Notes under the pieces: model-generated
What the model was told of the DNA's origin: nothing
The model's database searches: none
The model's input: the letters and a program-made list of their open reading frames with translations, nothing else
Position numbers and translations under genes: made by a program
Part shown: piece after piece, positions 43,697 to 52,471 of the stretch
How the letters are laid out: each line of letters starts with the position of its first letter
How positions within the stretch are numbered: position 1 is the first letter of the stretch
Assembly (NCBI RefSeq): GCF_000026225.1
Contig: NC_011740.1
Coordinates: 2,728,001 to 2,792,000 of the forward strand
Source of the DNA: Escherichia fergusonii ATCC 35469
GTDB taxonomy: Bacteria > Pseudomonadota > Gammaproteobacteria > Enterobacterales > Enterobacteriaceae
Reading direction: 5' to 3'
DNA length: 64,000 nt

Positions 43697-45810
43697 AGCC
43701 AGCCTCCGTTACCACTGACCCCCAGCCAGCCGCCAGACAGTGGGCTGGCCTGTTCGGTGACGGCAACCGGAGATGAACGAGCGGATATCGCTTTTTTCAC
43801 TCCCCTCTCCCCGGGGCGTTCCCCGTCAATAATGTCCGGATTTGTGTCCTGAGATGCCGCCCAGGCAGGCGGCTGCTCCCAGTCTCGGATTTTTTCGTAA
43901 CCACGCAGAATAGCGACGGCATGGGCATAGCAGAACAGGTCGAATGCTTCGTTGTTCCCTTTACCTGGCTTGCGCCATTTTCCGTCGCTGCCCCGCTCCT
44001 CATAAGTCAGCTCCTCGTAAAACCACTCACCGAGCCAGTCGGGAAAATGGATATACCCGGCCCCCGGGGTTTCACGCTCCAGATTATTGCTGAGTTGATC
44101 TTTGAGCAGATCGGTCTGCAACAGATATACCGGTACTTCGCCGCGGGCATCAGCCCGGCGATCGCTTCGTCCGGTATTATCAGGGTGTGTTCGGGTGATC
44201 ACTTTCTGGCGACGGGTACTATCACCTTTTATCAGGTATACCCGTTTTCCCAGACCATCACGGCGGCATGTGCGCCAGAACTTATACGCATTATCCGTCA
44301 CACCATCCTCACCCCCACTGTCCACAGCCATAGCCAGCACGGGCATACGGCGGGAAGGATTTGACTGGAGAGGGTATGTTTTCTCCAGCACATCCGTGAT
44401 CAGCAACTGCCAGTCCTCAGGGTAAGAGCCCGGATGAATCGTCAGTGCCTCGCCGTTTTCATCACAGCGCAGGGACTGACGAATGTTATAGCGATCCACC
44501 AGCCAGCGTTCGCCGTTCTCACCGTAACCGATAATCTGCACCACAAAACGACGTTTCTTCCCGCCCTGTACATCCACCGATGCCAGCAGAAAACGCACCT
44601 TCGGTGGTACCAGACGTTTACCGTAGTCCTCCGCCCGCTGCATCAGTACATCAGCCCTGCGCTGTTCGGTCGCCGCGCGTGGCAGATAAGGTAAGCCCCA
44701 GTCAGTGTTGATCACCGTTTTCAGTGTTTCTTCACTGCCTGTGGTTTCATAGTCCTGCTCTGCCGTCAGTAATTTGTAAACCAGCTGTGCCCAGGTCTGG
44801 TAAGCCGCGGCGGGACCTTCCATCCAGAAGGACGCGATGCGGGAACGACGGGCATCACCCGATACATTCCCGGCTTTATCAATGCTCTGACCTTCCCTGA
44901 GCCAGACGCCACGTCCGTTAAGCTCCCGCTTTTTATCAGCTGTGATCACCCCGTTACAGTGCGGGCAGACGATATGTGCCGCTTCACTGGCTTTTACCGG
45001 ATCGGCAATATCGCGGTAACCGGTCATCGCCTCCATAGCAGGCTGAAAGTACCCACCACAGTGCGGACAGGGCCAGTACCAGCGACGGCGATCACCGCGA
45101 TTATATAAAGCCAGAATACCGGTAGTGGGTGGCGCTTCATGGGGTGATTTTCGTCGCCATTTGGTATTGGTGATTTCCCGCCCTGGCGAGCTCTCCACCA
45201 GGGTCATGCCCGCCGACATAAATGTGGTGGTTCGTTTTGAGGCCAGCGAAAAACCATCGCCTTCCCCGTCGATATCCTCCGGAAAACGGTCGTAATCCGT
45301 CAGTGCAACGCATTTAAAATCCGAGGATGACATGATGTTGACGGAGGGCCAGCCAATCTTGAGGTAGTTTCCGGCAAGAAACGTGCGGTCATGAACGTTG
45401 TTATCGTTACGCGACGGACTCAGCCTGCATGCCACTTCCGGGCTGACGCGAAATGTTCTGGCCAGACGTTTTTTGGAGTGTTCACGCGCTTTTTCTTCCG
45501 TCATCTGGACGATAAGCATATCCGACGGGTCACACACCACGTTGTACACCACCCAGCCGTCAATCAGCCCAATTGTTTTACCTGTTCGGGCCGGACCAAC
45601 AAAAATAACAGCATCATACTCACGTGATGCCAGGCAGTTCATCGGCTCCACGACATAGGGGGCGAGTTGCGGATCCCATTCGACGGAGTTTCCGACGCCC
45701 ACGGGAACCCGCATGTACTTATGAACGGCCTCGGCAACAGGCATCCGACGCGGTGCCTTTATGATCCCGGCGGTATTCTTTCTGACTTCCGCCGCCGTGG
45801 CCTGTCGCAT
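43693..45810 (-). CDS. Terminase large subunit (lambda gpA family)
   Basis: A 705-residue packaging ATPase and nuclease. Walker A-like FVGPARTGKTIG is near residue 73. A zinc-finger-like pair (CPHCGGYFQ and CPHCNGVIT) lies near 245-285, followed by the nuclease domain VRFLLASVDVQGGKKRRFVV with its acidic residue. It starts 3 bases after Nu1 with GGAG upstream. Lambda-type terminases cut at cos sites, so this phage probably has cohesive ends. Confidence 0.94.
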   Translation of the reverse strand: MRQATAAEVRKNTAGIIKAPRRMPVAEAVHKYMRVPVGVGNSVEWDPQLAPYVVEPMNCLASREYDAVIFVGPARTGKTIGLIDGWVVYNVVCDPSDMLIVQMTEEKAREHSKKRLARTFRVSPEVACRLSPSRNDNNVHDRTFLAGNYLKIGWPSVNIMSSSDFKCVALTDYDRFPEDIDGEGDGFSLASKRTTTFMSAGMTLVESSPGREITNTKWRRKSPHEAPPTTGILALYNRGDRRRWYWPCPHCGGYFQPAMEAMTGYRDIADPVKASEAAHIVCPHCNGVITADKKRELNGRGVWLREGQSIDKAGNVSGDARRSRIASFWMEGPAAAYQTWAQLVYKLLTAEQDYETTGSEETLKTVINTDWGLPYLPRAATEQRRADVLMQRAEDYGKRLVPPKVRFLLASVDVQGGKKRRFVVQIIGYGENGERWLVDRYNIRQSLRCDENGEALTIHPGSYPEDWQLLITDVLEKTYPLQSNPSRRMPVLAMAVDSGGEDGVTDNAYKFWRTCRRDGLGKRVYLIKGDSTRRQKVITRTHPDNTGRSDRRADARGEVPVYLLQTDLLKDQLSNNLERETPGAGYIHFPDWLGEWFYEELTYEERGSDGKWRKPGKGNNEAFDLFCYAHAVAILRGYEKIRDWEQPPAWAASQDTNPDIIDGERPGERGVKKAISARSSPVAVTEQASPLSGGWLGVSGNGGWL

Positions 45811-45813
45811 GGC

Positions 45814-46320
45814 TTACTCCTCTTGTGACAAACTGTCCTCCTGTTCTGGCGACTCTGCCAGCTCAACCTTCATGGCAATCTGATCCCGCAGGTCATCTAT
45901 GACTTTTTGCACCCTGACGACGGCTGACGGTGTCATTGCACAGTCACGCTCGAGAATATCCGGTAGCGTTTCCAGTACCTGAACGACAGCTTTTGCCATT
46001 GAGGCAAACTCCCGGCTGACTTCTGAGGCCGGGATAAGCTCTCCGGTCTCCTGCTGAAACTTGAGGCGCTCCCGCTCAGACTGAAACCACGCCTTTCGAT
46101 CCGGCGGTGTCATTTTGTCAACAGCAACCAGCTCCGGCGTCGTAGTCCTGCCCAGTAATTCCCTGAGAATATCCAGAACCGAATACAGCTTGAGGCGGGA
46201 GTTACTTCCGGGGGCAGGCTCAACATTGCTCAGTCTACTTGCGACGGTCTGACGATGCAGATTAGTCAGCGCCGCCAGCTGGTTAATATTGAGGCGAAGA
46301 TTTTTCAGTTCGTTATCCAT
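45814..46320 (-). CDS. Terminase small subunit (Nu1-like)
   Basis: A 168-residue DNA-binding subunit that recognises the packaging site. The N-terminal winged helix LNINQLAALTNLHRQTVASR LSNV is at about residues 10-33. A central helical region and a C-terminal segment that should contact the large subunit follow. I chose ATG 46320 (MDNELKNLRL) over a weak TTG four codons earlier. Confidence 0.85.
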   Translation of the reverse strand: MDNELKNLRLNINQLAALTNLHRQTVASRLSNVEPAPGSNSRLKLYSVLDILRELLGRTTTPELVAVDKMTPPDRKAWFQSERERLKFQQETGELIPASEVSREFASMAKAVVQVLETLPDILERDCAMTPSAVVRVQKVIDDLRDQIAMKVELAESPEQEDSLSQEE

Positions 46321-46332
46321 GATGGTGAACAA

Positions 46333-46912
46333 TATTTAAGCGAATCGACATCATGAATAATTTCACAACTGAAATATCAACAGGTTAGATAAAAGATGAT
46401 GATGCCGATAAAATGCAAAAAACCAGCCGTTTTCCGCGTGTCCGCAGCCCCCCGGTGTTTCAAATCGCCAGGAGGACCCGCCAACCGCTCTGGTTTACTC
46501 CGCAAAACGAATGAAAATCTGAACGACCACGGTCGCACAGACTAGAATACATGTCCTGTTTCTTCCCCCCCACACAGAACTTGCGAGCATGAGGGACAAA
46601 CCCGCGAATAATTAGCGCGGTAAAAACCCGGTGTGCATCGTTTTTGATTATTTCCGCACACTCGCGCAGAGGAGTTCCCCGTCGGGCTACGGTCATTGTT
46701 AATGCGGGAATACGGCGACGATACAGCGCAGCTAAAAGGGTAAAGGACAGATAGAGCGGTTTATTTCATTCCACAGGATTCTGAATGTCCCCAACTCCCT
46801 CCAATAGTCTGAGCGTCCACCTGTGTAGTTTTAATTTTCATCAATTCATTTAACTATCGTTTAATTGTTGTCACATAGGATTCTGCCGTTTTTAACAATG
46901 CAGGATAATAAG
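46333..46912. other. Region upstream of the terminase genes, probable cos/packaging site
   Basis: A 580-base gap between Nu1 and bor. In lambdoid phages with Nu1-type terminases the cos site lies just upstream of the small subunit gene, so the GC-rich block around 46430-46500 is a candidate. I could not identify a cosN sequence with certainty. A weak 78-codon frame (46460-46696, minus) lies in the same place. Confidence 0.4.
46460..46696 (-). CDS. Hypothetical protein in the putative cos region
   Basis: A 78-codon frame (MTVARRGTPLRECAEIIKND...) with four cysteines; I recognise no family. It overlaps the stretch expected to hold the packaging site and could be a chance frame. Low confidence. 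Confidence 0.25.
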   Translation of the reverse strand: MTVARRGTPLRECAEIIKNDAHRVFTALIIRGFVPHARKFCVGGKKQDMYSSLCDRGRSDFHSFCGVNQSGWRVLLAI

Positions 46913-47206
46913 ATGAAAAAAATGTTGTTTTCTGCCGCTCTGGCAATGCTTATTACAGGATGTGCTCAACAGACGTTTACTGTTGGAAACAAACCGACAG
47001 CAGTAACACCAAAGGAAACCATCACCCATCACTTCTTCGTTTCGGGAATTGGACAGGAGAAAACTGTTGATGCAGCCAAAATTTGTGGCGGCGCAGAAAA
47101 TGTTGTTAAAACAGAAACCCAGCAAACATTCGTAAATGGATTGCTCGGTTTCATCACTTTTGGCATTTATACTCCGCTGGAAGCACGGGTATATTGCTCA
47201 CAATAA
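46913..47206 (+). CDS. bor: Bor, serum-resistance lipoprotein
   Basis: A 97-residue outer-membrane lipoprotein nearly identical to lambda Bor from memory. It has the signal MKKMLFSAALAMLITGC with lipobox cysteine 17, then AQQTFTVGNKPTAVTPKETI THHFFVSGIGQ. Bor (Iss homologue) is expressed from the prophage and raises serum survival of the lysogen. I chose ATG 46913, with AGGA upstream. It is on the plus strand, against the late operon, so it is an independently transcribed lysogenic conversion gene, as in lambda. Confidence 0.95.
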   Translation: MKKMLFSAALAMLITGCAQQTFTVGNKPTAVTPKETITHHFFVSGIGQEKTVDAAKICGGAENVVKTETQQTFVNGLLGFITFGIYTPLEARVYCSQ

Positions 47207-47237
47207 TTGCATGAGTTGCCCATCAATATGGGCAACT

Positions 47238-47699
47238 TTATCTGCACTGTTCCTTAATATACTGCTGAGTCCCTTCCAGTTGTTTCTGCATTATTATCAG
47301 TCTATCTCTGAGGGTGAAATAATTCCGTTCAGCGGTGTCTGCCAGTCGGGGGGAGGCTGCATTATCCACGCCGGAGGCGGTGGTGGATTCACGCACGGAC
47401 GGACAGACTGCTTTGATGCGCAACCGACGACGACCAGCGGCAACATCATCACGCAGAGCATCATTTTCAGATTTCGCATCATCTAACTCCTTCGTGTATT
47501 TTGCATCGAGCGCAGCAACATCACGCTGGCGAAGCTGCATATCAGTAATTGTCGAGTTCGCCAGCTTCAGTTCACTGGCCTTGTTATCGCGCTGCTCTTT
47601 GTAGGCGATTGCGTTATCACGGTAATGATTAACAGCCCATGACAGGCAGACGATGATGCAGATAACCAGAGCGGAGATAATCGCGGTTACTCTGTTCAT
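47238..47699 (-). CDS. Rz: Spanin inner-membrane subunit Rz
   Basis: A 153-residue i-spanin: an N-terminal membrane anchor (AIISALVICIIVCLSWAV) and a long periplasmic coiled coil (about residues 30-100). It disrupts the outer membrane in the last step of lysis together with Rz1. I chose ATG 47699, overlapping the endolysin stop as ATGA. Rz1 is embedded in a different frame. Confidence 0.92.
   Translation of the reverse strand: MNRVTAIISALVICIIVCLSWAVNHYRDNAIAYKEQRDNKASELKLANSTITDMQLRQRDVAALDAKYTKELDDAKSENDALRDDVAAGRRRLRIKAVCPSVRESTTASGVDNAASPRLADTAERNYFTLRDRLIIMQKQLEGTQQYIKEQCR
47297..47482 (-). CDS. Rz1: Spanin outer-membrane lipoprotein Rz1
   Basis: A 61-residue o-spanin encoded wholly inside Rz in another frame: signal MLCVMMLPLVVVGC with the lipobox cysteine, then a proline-rich mature part (CVNPPPPPAWIMQPPPDW). 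This nested layout is the lambda arrangement. Confidence 0.9.
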   Translation of the reverse strand: MMRNLKMMLCVMMLPLVVVGCASKQSVRPCVNPPPPPAWIMQPPPDWQTPLNGIISPSEID

Positions 47700-48193
47700 T
47701 GCTGACCCCACAAACAGATTTCACGCTCAATCTCACGACGAGTCATGAGACCTTTCCATTGCTTACCGCCAGCGTATGTCCAGCGCCGTAGCTGATCACA
47801 TGCGCCTTTGATATCACCCTGGTTTATTTTGCGAAGAAGCGTCGATGTTCTGAAATTGCCAGCACCCACGTTGTAGACGAACGAGTAAAGAGCGCCGCGC
47901 GTTGTTTCCGGTATATCGACTTTGATGTACGGGTTAATTTGTCTGGCGACAGTGGCAAGGTCTTTATTCAGGAGGGCTTTGCATTCTGCTTCGGTATACG
48001 TTTTACCGAGCATAATGTCTTTTCCGGTGTGTCCGTAACATACAGTCCATACACCAACTATGTCTTTGTAAGGATTATGTCTCACACCTTCCAGACCATC
48101 GTTACCACTTGGGCCAGTGATTAACACAGATGCTATAGCAATAGCCCCGCCACCAATAGCAGCAGCAACAGCTTTTCGTAATGATGGAGGCAT
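47696..48193 (-). CDS. SAR endolysin (phage 21 R-type lysozyme)
   Basis: A 165-residue muramidase with an N-terminal signal-anchor-release domain rich in Gly/Ala (AVAAAIGGGAIAIASVLITG, residues 8-27) and the T4-lysozyme-type catalytic triad E35, D44, T50 (GLEGVRHNPYKDIVGVWT). It is exported by the Sec system, held inactive in the membrane and released when the pinholin depolarises it. It overlaps the holin stop by one base. Confidence 0.94.
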   Translation of the reverse strand: MPPSLRKAVAAAIGGGAIAIASVLITGPSGNDGLEGVRHNPYKDIVGVWTVCYGHTGKDIMLGKTYTEAECKALLNKDLATVARQINPYIKVDIPETTRGALYSFVYNVGAGNFRTSTLLRKINQGDIKGACDQLRRWTYAGGKQWKGLMTRREIEREICLWGQQ

Positions 48194-48408
48194 TATTCAC
48201 CTCTCGCAGCCTTGCGCTTATCTTCTTTAATCTTGAAATAAAGGTTTGTCAGGTACGTCAGCAGGCCAAATACCAAGCTACCCAGCACACCTATTGCTGC
48301 CCACTGTGAGGGCGTGACTTTATCGAGCAGCTGTAAAAACCAGTAGCCAGCACTGCCTGCGGAGGTGCCGTAGGCAATGCCCGTTGTTAACTTATCCATG
48401 GATTTCAT
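48193..48408 (-). CDS. Pinholin (phage 21 S-type), dual start
   Basis: A 71-residue holin with two transmembrane segments (GIAYGTSAGSAGYWFLQLL and WAAIGVLGSLVFGLLTYLT), very close to S of phage 21. The N-terminus MKSMDK keeps both starts: the longer form (from M1, with an extra lysine) would be the antiholin and the shorter (from M4) the pinholin. It is the first lysis gene after the accessory cluster. Confidence 0.93.
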   Translation of the reverse strand: MKSMDKLTTGIAYGTSAGSAGYWFLQLLDKVTPSQWAAIGVLGSLVFGLLTYLTNLYFKIKEDKRKAARGE

Positions 48409-48596
48409 AGCCTCACCTCCGCAAATAACGGATGGTGTACACGGTTCGGAACGAAGAGGAAAGGTATAGAAGTTACATTAGCGTAAGGCTTGAACATCTA
48501 TTCAAAAAGAAAAACGCCAGCGATTATTCTGGCGTAGCTGAAAGCATCATACAATTATCAAATACGAAAATTACAAAATCATTAAAACGCATCACG

Positions 48597-49328
48597 TTAC
48601 ATCATGTCTTTTTCTAAAAAAAATCTTGATGAATATTGATGGGGAGGAACACCAAAATATCTTCTGAAAACACTTACAAAATATGACGTGTTTTCATAAC
48701 CGCATATCTCAGCAACTTTTCCAACAGAATATAAATTGTAGCTTAATAACCTTTCCGCCATCACCATTCGCTCTTCAAGAATTAACTTACTAAATGATAA
48801 GCCTTCGTGCTTTAATTTTCTTTTTAACAGACTTTCACTCAGATACAGTCTTGAAGATATATCACAAAGTCTCCATGCTGCAGATATATCCGTGTGAATA
48901 ATAGCCTTAACTTTACTTCCTAAACTATTAAGACATCCAAATAAAAAACTTTGCACTATTTTCTCTGAAGATAAGATAGCAAGACATGCAAGTGATATTT
49001 GATTTCTAACAAAATCTACAGTTCTGCCATCACAATTCAAGCATGCAATCAAGTTCTTTAACAATGAAAAATCTTCACATTCCACCATCAAGTATGCCGG
49101 ATAAAACCTTCTTACAGAAAAAGGTGAGAGTGTGTTGCTTTTAAAGAAATCATTAACTGTTTTCTCTTCAACATCTACGATCATTACATGATCTATATTT
49201 GATGAAAAAAAATCTTTTAAATTGTAATCAATGAGAACAGCACTTCCCTTTTTAAACAAAATATCTTCTTTACCAATTCGGGCATCAAACGAGTTCAACA
49301 CCAAAATGATAGAACATATGTATGGCAT
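48597..49328 (-). CDS. AraC-family regulator, AppY/GadX-like
   Basis: A 243-residue regulator whose C-terminal 100 residues form the double helix-turn-helix of AraC proteins (RLYLSESLLKRKLKHEGLSF, then VAEICGYENTSYFVSVFRRY FGVPPHQY). The N-terminal half follows the pattern of AppY, an accessory gene of the DLP12 prophage that controls host stationary-phase and anaerobic genes. The gene is strikingly AT-rich against its phage neighbours. I chose ATG 49328 (AGGTGG five bases upstream); a GTG three codons earlier is possible. It lies between Q and the lysis genes, where host-modifying genes are common. Confidence 0.85.
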   Translation of the reverse strand: MPYICSIILVLNSFDARIGKEDILFKKGSAVLIDYNLKDFFSSNIDHVMIVDVEEKTVNDFFKSNTLSPFSVRRFYPAYLMVECEDFSLLKNLIACLNCDGRTVDFVRNQISLACLAILSSEKIVQSFLFGCLNSLGSKVKAIIHTDISAAWRLCDISSRLYLSESLLKRKLKHEGLSFSKLILEERMVMAERLLSYNLYSVGKVAEICGYENTSYFVSVFRRYFGVPPHQYSSRFFLEKDMM

Positions 49329-49677
49329 ATTATCCACCTGATATCATTGAGGTTACACCAGGTAAGTATAGGTGGAAAATCAATATTCGCCAGTTCAACA
49401 ATAAGGAAAATCTCATTGCATCACAAGTATAAAATTATGTATTTAACTCACAAAGACAAATTATTAAACCAATCTGTTATATTATATATAGCTGCGTGGA
49501 ATCATAATATTATATTTTGACTGGCATGTTTACCAACTTTAAGTTGCATCTCAATGGTTTCTTCAGCGTAAACAGAGTTTTTATACAAACTGACACTCTG
49601 GGTATCATAGTGTAGTTTTTACGATTGTAAATATCCTGCATGCAGGAACTCATCCTTTTGGATGATATCGCATACAA
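49329..49677. other. Intergenic region upstream of the AppY-like gene
   Basis: About 350 AT-rich bases without a gene. Two small palindromes are visible (CCTGCATGCAGG near 49637 and CATCCTTTTGGATG near 49650), close to the stop of the DUF523 gene; the second could help end its transcript. It should hold the promoter of the AraC-type gene. Confidence 0.4.
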
Positions 49678-50637
49678 TTAATTTACCATCAGTCTTAGAG
49701 CCAGTTCGTCCGGATAGGGATCGAAGTAATTCTGTGTAAGCAAGTAATCATTAGGATACTCACCCAGATAATGCTTCAGCAGAGTCAACGGCGCAAGAAG
49801 AGGTAATGTGCCAGAACGATAGTTAAGTATAACCTCGCTCAACTCTTTACGCTGGCGTGTACTTAAGTAGTTACTAAAATACCCCTGTATATGCATCAGC
49901 ACATTCGTGTGATTTTTACGTGATGCAGGTTTTCTGAGAATCGCCATCAGCTTATCACGATACACCTCAAAGTATGATTCAAGGTCCGCCCACTCGTGTA
50001 TTGCAGCCACAAATGGTCCCATATCTTTATAGCCTGCCTGACTATGCGCCAACAACTGAAGCTTATAACGACTATGAAAAGCTAATAACTCTCTTCTTGA
50101 TAATTTCTCCTTGTAAAGGTGATTGAGCTCATGCAAAGCAAAAACTCTTTCAACAAAATTCTCACGAAGCACTGGATCATGTAATCGCCCATCCTCTTCA
50201 ACCGGTAGCCAGGAAAACTTTTCCATCAAAGTGCTCGTAAATAGTCCCACTCCATCTTTACGACCTCGATTACCATTTTCATCATAGACACGCACGCGCT
50301 CCATGCCACAGCTGGGAGATTTAGCACAAACCACAAACCCCGATACATCCTTTAATTTGTCCATATAAGAACGACTAAACTCTGTCATTCTCTCTGTCAC
50401 ATCCTCATTCTGGTCGTGGCTGAAACACATCCGTATATTTCCTTGCGTCGAGCGCACAAGACGTAGAGCAGGACGCGGAACTGGCAGCCCTATAGCCATT
50501 TCTGGACATACTGGTCTGAATGTTACCCATTCCACTAATTTGTCCATTAAAAAGTCAGCTCTTTTGTGACCACCATCAAAACGAACAGCAGAACCGGCCA
50601 AACAACCGCTGATTCCAATCACAGGTTTTTTTATCAT
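49678..50637 (-). CDS. DUF523-DUF1722 two-domain protein (TudS/YbgA-like)
   Basis: A 319-residue protein. The N-terminal DUF523 domain (about 1-150) has three well placed cysteines, C12 (GISGCLAG), C44 (RPVCPE) and C110 (KSPSCG), the pattern that holds a [4Fe-4S] cluster in the DUF523 thiouracil desulfurase TudS. The C-terminal DUF1722 domain (about 165-310) corresponds to YbgA of E. coli: ALHELNHLYKEKLSRRELLA FHSRYKL, TNVLMHIQGYF, LLAPLTLLKHYL. The fusion is known in chromosomes; as phage cargo it is unusual. Sulfur removal from thiolated bases or tRNA nucleosides is a family-based guess. GGGGGAGAAT precedes the ATG. It is divergent from the lipocalin gene. Confidence 0.8.
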   Translation of the reverse strand: MIKKPVIGISGCLAGSAVRFDGGHKRADFLMDKLVEWVTFRPVCPEMAIGLPVPRPALRLVRSTQGNIRMCFSHDQNEDVTERMTEFSRSYMDKLKDVSGFVVCAKSPSCGMERVRVYDENGNRGRKDGVGLFTSTLMEKFSWLPVEEDGRLHDPVLRENFVERVFALHELNHLYKEKLSRRELLAFHSRYKLQLLAHSQAGYKDMGPFVAAIHEWADLESYFEVYRDKLMAILRKPASRKNHTNVLMHIQGYFSNYLSTRQRKELSEVILNYRSGTLPLLAPLTLLKHYLGEYPNDYLLTQNYFDPYPDELALRLMVN

Positions 50638-50829
50638 ATTCTCCCCCTTGACTAATTCATTAACATATAAACTGTGTAGTGCACGGAATAAATTGCCTTT
50701 CTGGCGTCATCACTGACAATTTTTCTGTTATGGACTATTCCTAATATAGTATGAAAGTTCTTTAAGTGATCGGTCGTAATCATCTATCTTTCATACTTAC
50801 TCTCAACTATCAAAAGTACAGGATTTATT

Positions 50830-51354
50830 ATGAAGTTATGGCCTGTGTTGACTGGCATTGCACTCTCTTTCACTCTTATAGCATGTAAGGCCCCGACACC
50901 ACCTAAAGGTGTGCAGCCGATTACAAATTTTGACGCCAACCGCTACCTCGGAAAATGGTATGAAATAGCTCGCCTCGAGAACCGGTTCGAACGTGGTCTG
51001 GAACAGGTCAGCGCTACTTATGGAAAACGGAACGACGGAGGGATTCGTGTACTTAACCGTGGATACGATCCAACGAAAAATAAATGGAGCGAGAGCGAAG
51101 GTAAAGCATACTTTACTGGAGATACTAAAACTGCAGCGTTGAAGGTTTCGTTTTTTGGCCCCTTCTATGGTGGCTATAATGTAATCAAACTGGATGATGA
51201 GTATAAGTATGCTCTTGTCAGTGGTCCGAACAGAGAATACCTATGGATTCTGGCAAGGACCCCAACTATTCCAGATAAAGTAAAAGCAGACTATGTGCGA
51301 ACCGCTCAAAAGTTGGGATTCAATGTCAATGAATTATTATGGGTTAAACAATAA
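50830..51354 (+). CDS. Outer-membrane lipocalin (Blc-like lipoprotein)
   Basis: A 174-residue bacterial lipocalin. The lipoprotein signal ends in LIAC (cysteine 19). The lipocalin GxW motif is in YLGKWYEIARLENRFERGLE, followed by SEGKAYFTGDTKTAALKVSF FGPFYGGYNV and YLWILARTPTI. It is about the length of chromosomal Blc and similar along its whole length, but clearly a separate, more AT-rich gene. Blc binds lysophospholipids and fatty acids at the outer membrane. It points against the late operon, so it can be expressed in the lysogen, like bor. Confidence 0.88.
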   Translation: MKLWPVLTGIALSFTLIACKAPTPPKGVQPITNFDANRYLGKWYEIARLENRFERGLEQVSATYGKRNDGGIRVLNRGYDPTKNKWSESEGKAYFTGDTKTAALKVSFFGPFYGGYNVIKLDDEYKYALVSGPNREYLWILARTPTIPDKVKADYVRTAQKLGFNVNELLWVKQ

Positions 51355-51508
51355 AATCCCTACTCGAAATAATACTTATTAGAAAAAACCAGCCTTTGGA
51401 GAGGCTGGCTAAATCAGGAAACAAGCTGTTATATGATAATAACTACGTTGCGATTCCAACATTTAAAATGTTAGACTAATGACAATCAGACAGCAACTTT
51501 TCCTTTAA

Positions 51509-51886
51509 TTATTTCGAACAATCAGCATCCATCTCCAATCGGAGATCCAACACCATCAGCATACCCTCCACTACGCCCTCAGCTTTCTGGAGCATCCTGC
51601 CAACCCAACAATCAGATCGCCCATGCTTACGTGCAAGCGCCATAAAAGTCATGCCGCCGACATAATAGTCCACCAATAAATCATGCAAATCGCTGTTGTT
51701 CTTTTTCAGACGGGCCATGCACCCGCAAATGATCATCGCGTCATCGTCACAACATTGTGGGCGAGATTTTACTTTTGAAGGAATTAATCCCTTAAAACCG
51801 GCGGCAATGGACGACCAGGTCACATCTTCATGATTATTAGCCGCCCACGCTCCCCAACGCTCAAGAACCATCTGAATATCACGCAT
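51509..51886 (-). CDS. quuD: Late antiterminator Q (QuuD-like)
   Basis: A 125-residue Q protein very close to QuuD of the DLP12 prophage (MRDIQMVLERWGAWAANNHE DVTWSSIAAGFKGLIPSKV), with a C-terminal helix-turn-helix (TFMALARKHGRSDCWVGRML). It should load at the late promoter and let RNA polymerase ignore terminators, including the four in the tail/head operon. ATG 51886 has GGAG seven bases upstream. The late promoter should lie between here and the lysis genes, but the accessory cluster intervenes. Confidence 0.9.
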   Translation of the reverse strand: MRDIQMVLERWGAWAANNHEDVTWSSIAAGFKGLIPSKVKSRPQCCDDDAMIICGCMARLKKNNSDLHDLLVDYYVGGMTFMALARKHGRSDCWVGRMLQKAEGVVEGMLMVLDLRLEMDADCSK

Positions 51887-51971
51887 CAACTTACTCCACA
51901 AAAATCAGACCAGAACGCCAATTACAAGCAAAAATCAACAAAACAGTATTAGTTGATTGTTATCTCTGACT

Positions 51972-52112
51972 TCATACTCCTGCTCCTGTCAGGGTTTTGG
52001 CGTAATTCTTCAGTATCCGGTAATCGGTCAAAACAGAACCGGGGAAACGATATAAGCGCAGGCGCATCCAGCGGTGGCGAAGACGTTCTGCCACATAAAA
52101 CTCAAACATCAT
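51972..52112 (-). CDS. ylcG: YlcG small protein
   Basis: A 46-residue protein MMFEFYVAERLRHRWMRLRL then YRFPGSVLTDYRILKNYAK..., nearly identical to DLP12 YlcG. Its ATG-ATG start overlaps the rusA stop (ATGA). Function unknown. The order rusA-ylcG-quuD is the same as in DLP12. Confidence 0.9.
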   Translation of the reverse strand: MMFEFYVAERLRHRWMRLRLYRFPGSVLTDYRILKNYAKTLTGAGV

Positions 52113-52471
52113 TCATTCCCCATTTCGGTGATGGTCAGTTCCAGCCTCCCACCTTTGGTAACTGGCATCTTCACAACGCGGTAATCAACGACCTGAGCAT
52201 CATCCAGCCAGAAACCTGCTTTGGTGAGTGCGTCAAAAGCGGCTTTTTGTAGATTATCCAGGTCACGGCGACGGCGATCCGGCATGTGGCACTCAATGCG
52301 GATTTTCACAGGCATAGCCAGACCGATATCCAGCATTGCGTTTTTAATGATTCGGGCGACGTTATCGCGGTATGCCTGCCCTTCTGCGCTGATGTGCGTG
52401 CGCCCTCGATTATGGCGGTAGTAGCGGTTATTGCTCGGCGGCCAGGGTAGTGTGATGTGGTAAGTATTCAC
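52109..52471 (-). CDS. rusA: Holliday junction resolvase RusA
   Basis: A 120-residue endonuclease of the RusA family that cuts Holliday junctions symmetrically. The family motifs LPWPPSNNRYYRHNRGRTHI SAEGQAYR, the acidic catalytic cluster DRRRRDLDNLQKAAFDAL and DDAQVVDYRVVK are intact. It probably resolves branched replication or recombination products before packaging. It overlaps ybcO by four bases. Confidence 0.94.
   Translation of the reverse strand: MNTYHITLPWPPSNNRYYRHNRGRTHISAEGQAYRDNVARIIKNAMLDIGLAMPVKIRIECHMPDRRRRDLDNLQKAAFDALTKAGFWLDDAQVVDYRVVKMPVTKGGRLELTITEMGNE

Noticed and set aside
51386..51410. A terminator after the lipocalin gene (CCAGCC/GGCTGG hairpin)
   Set aside because: The stem is short and no T-run follows; kept out of the features for lack of support.
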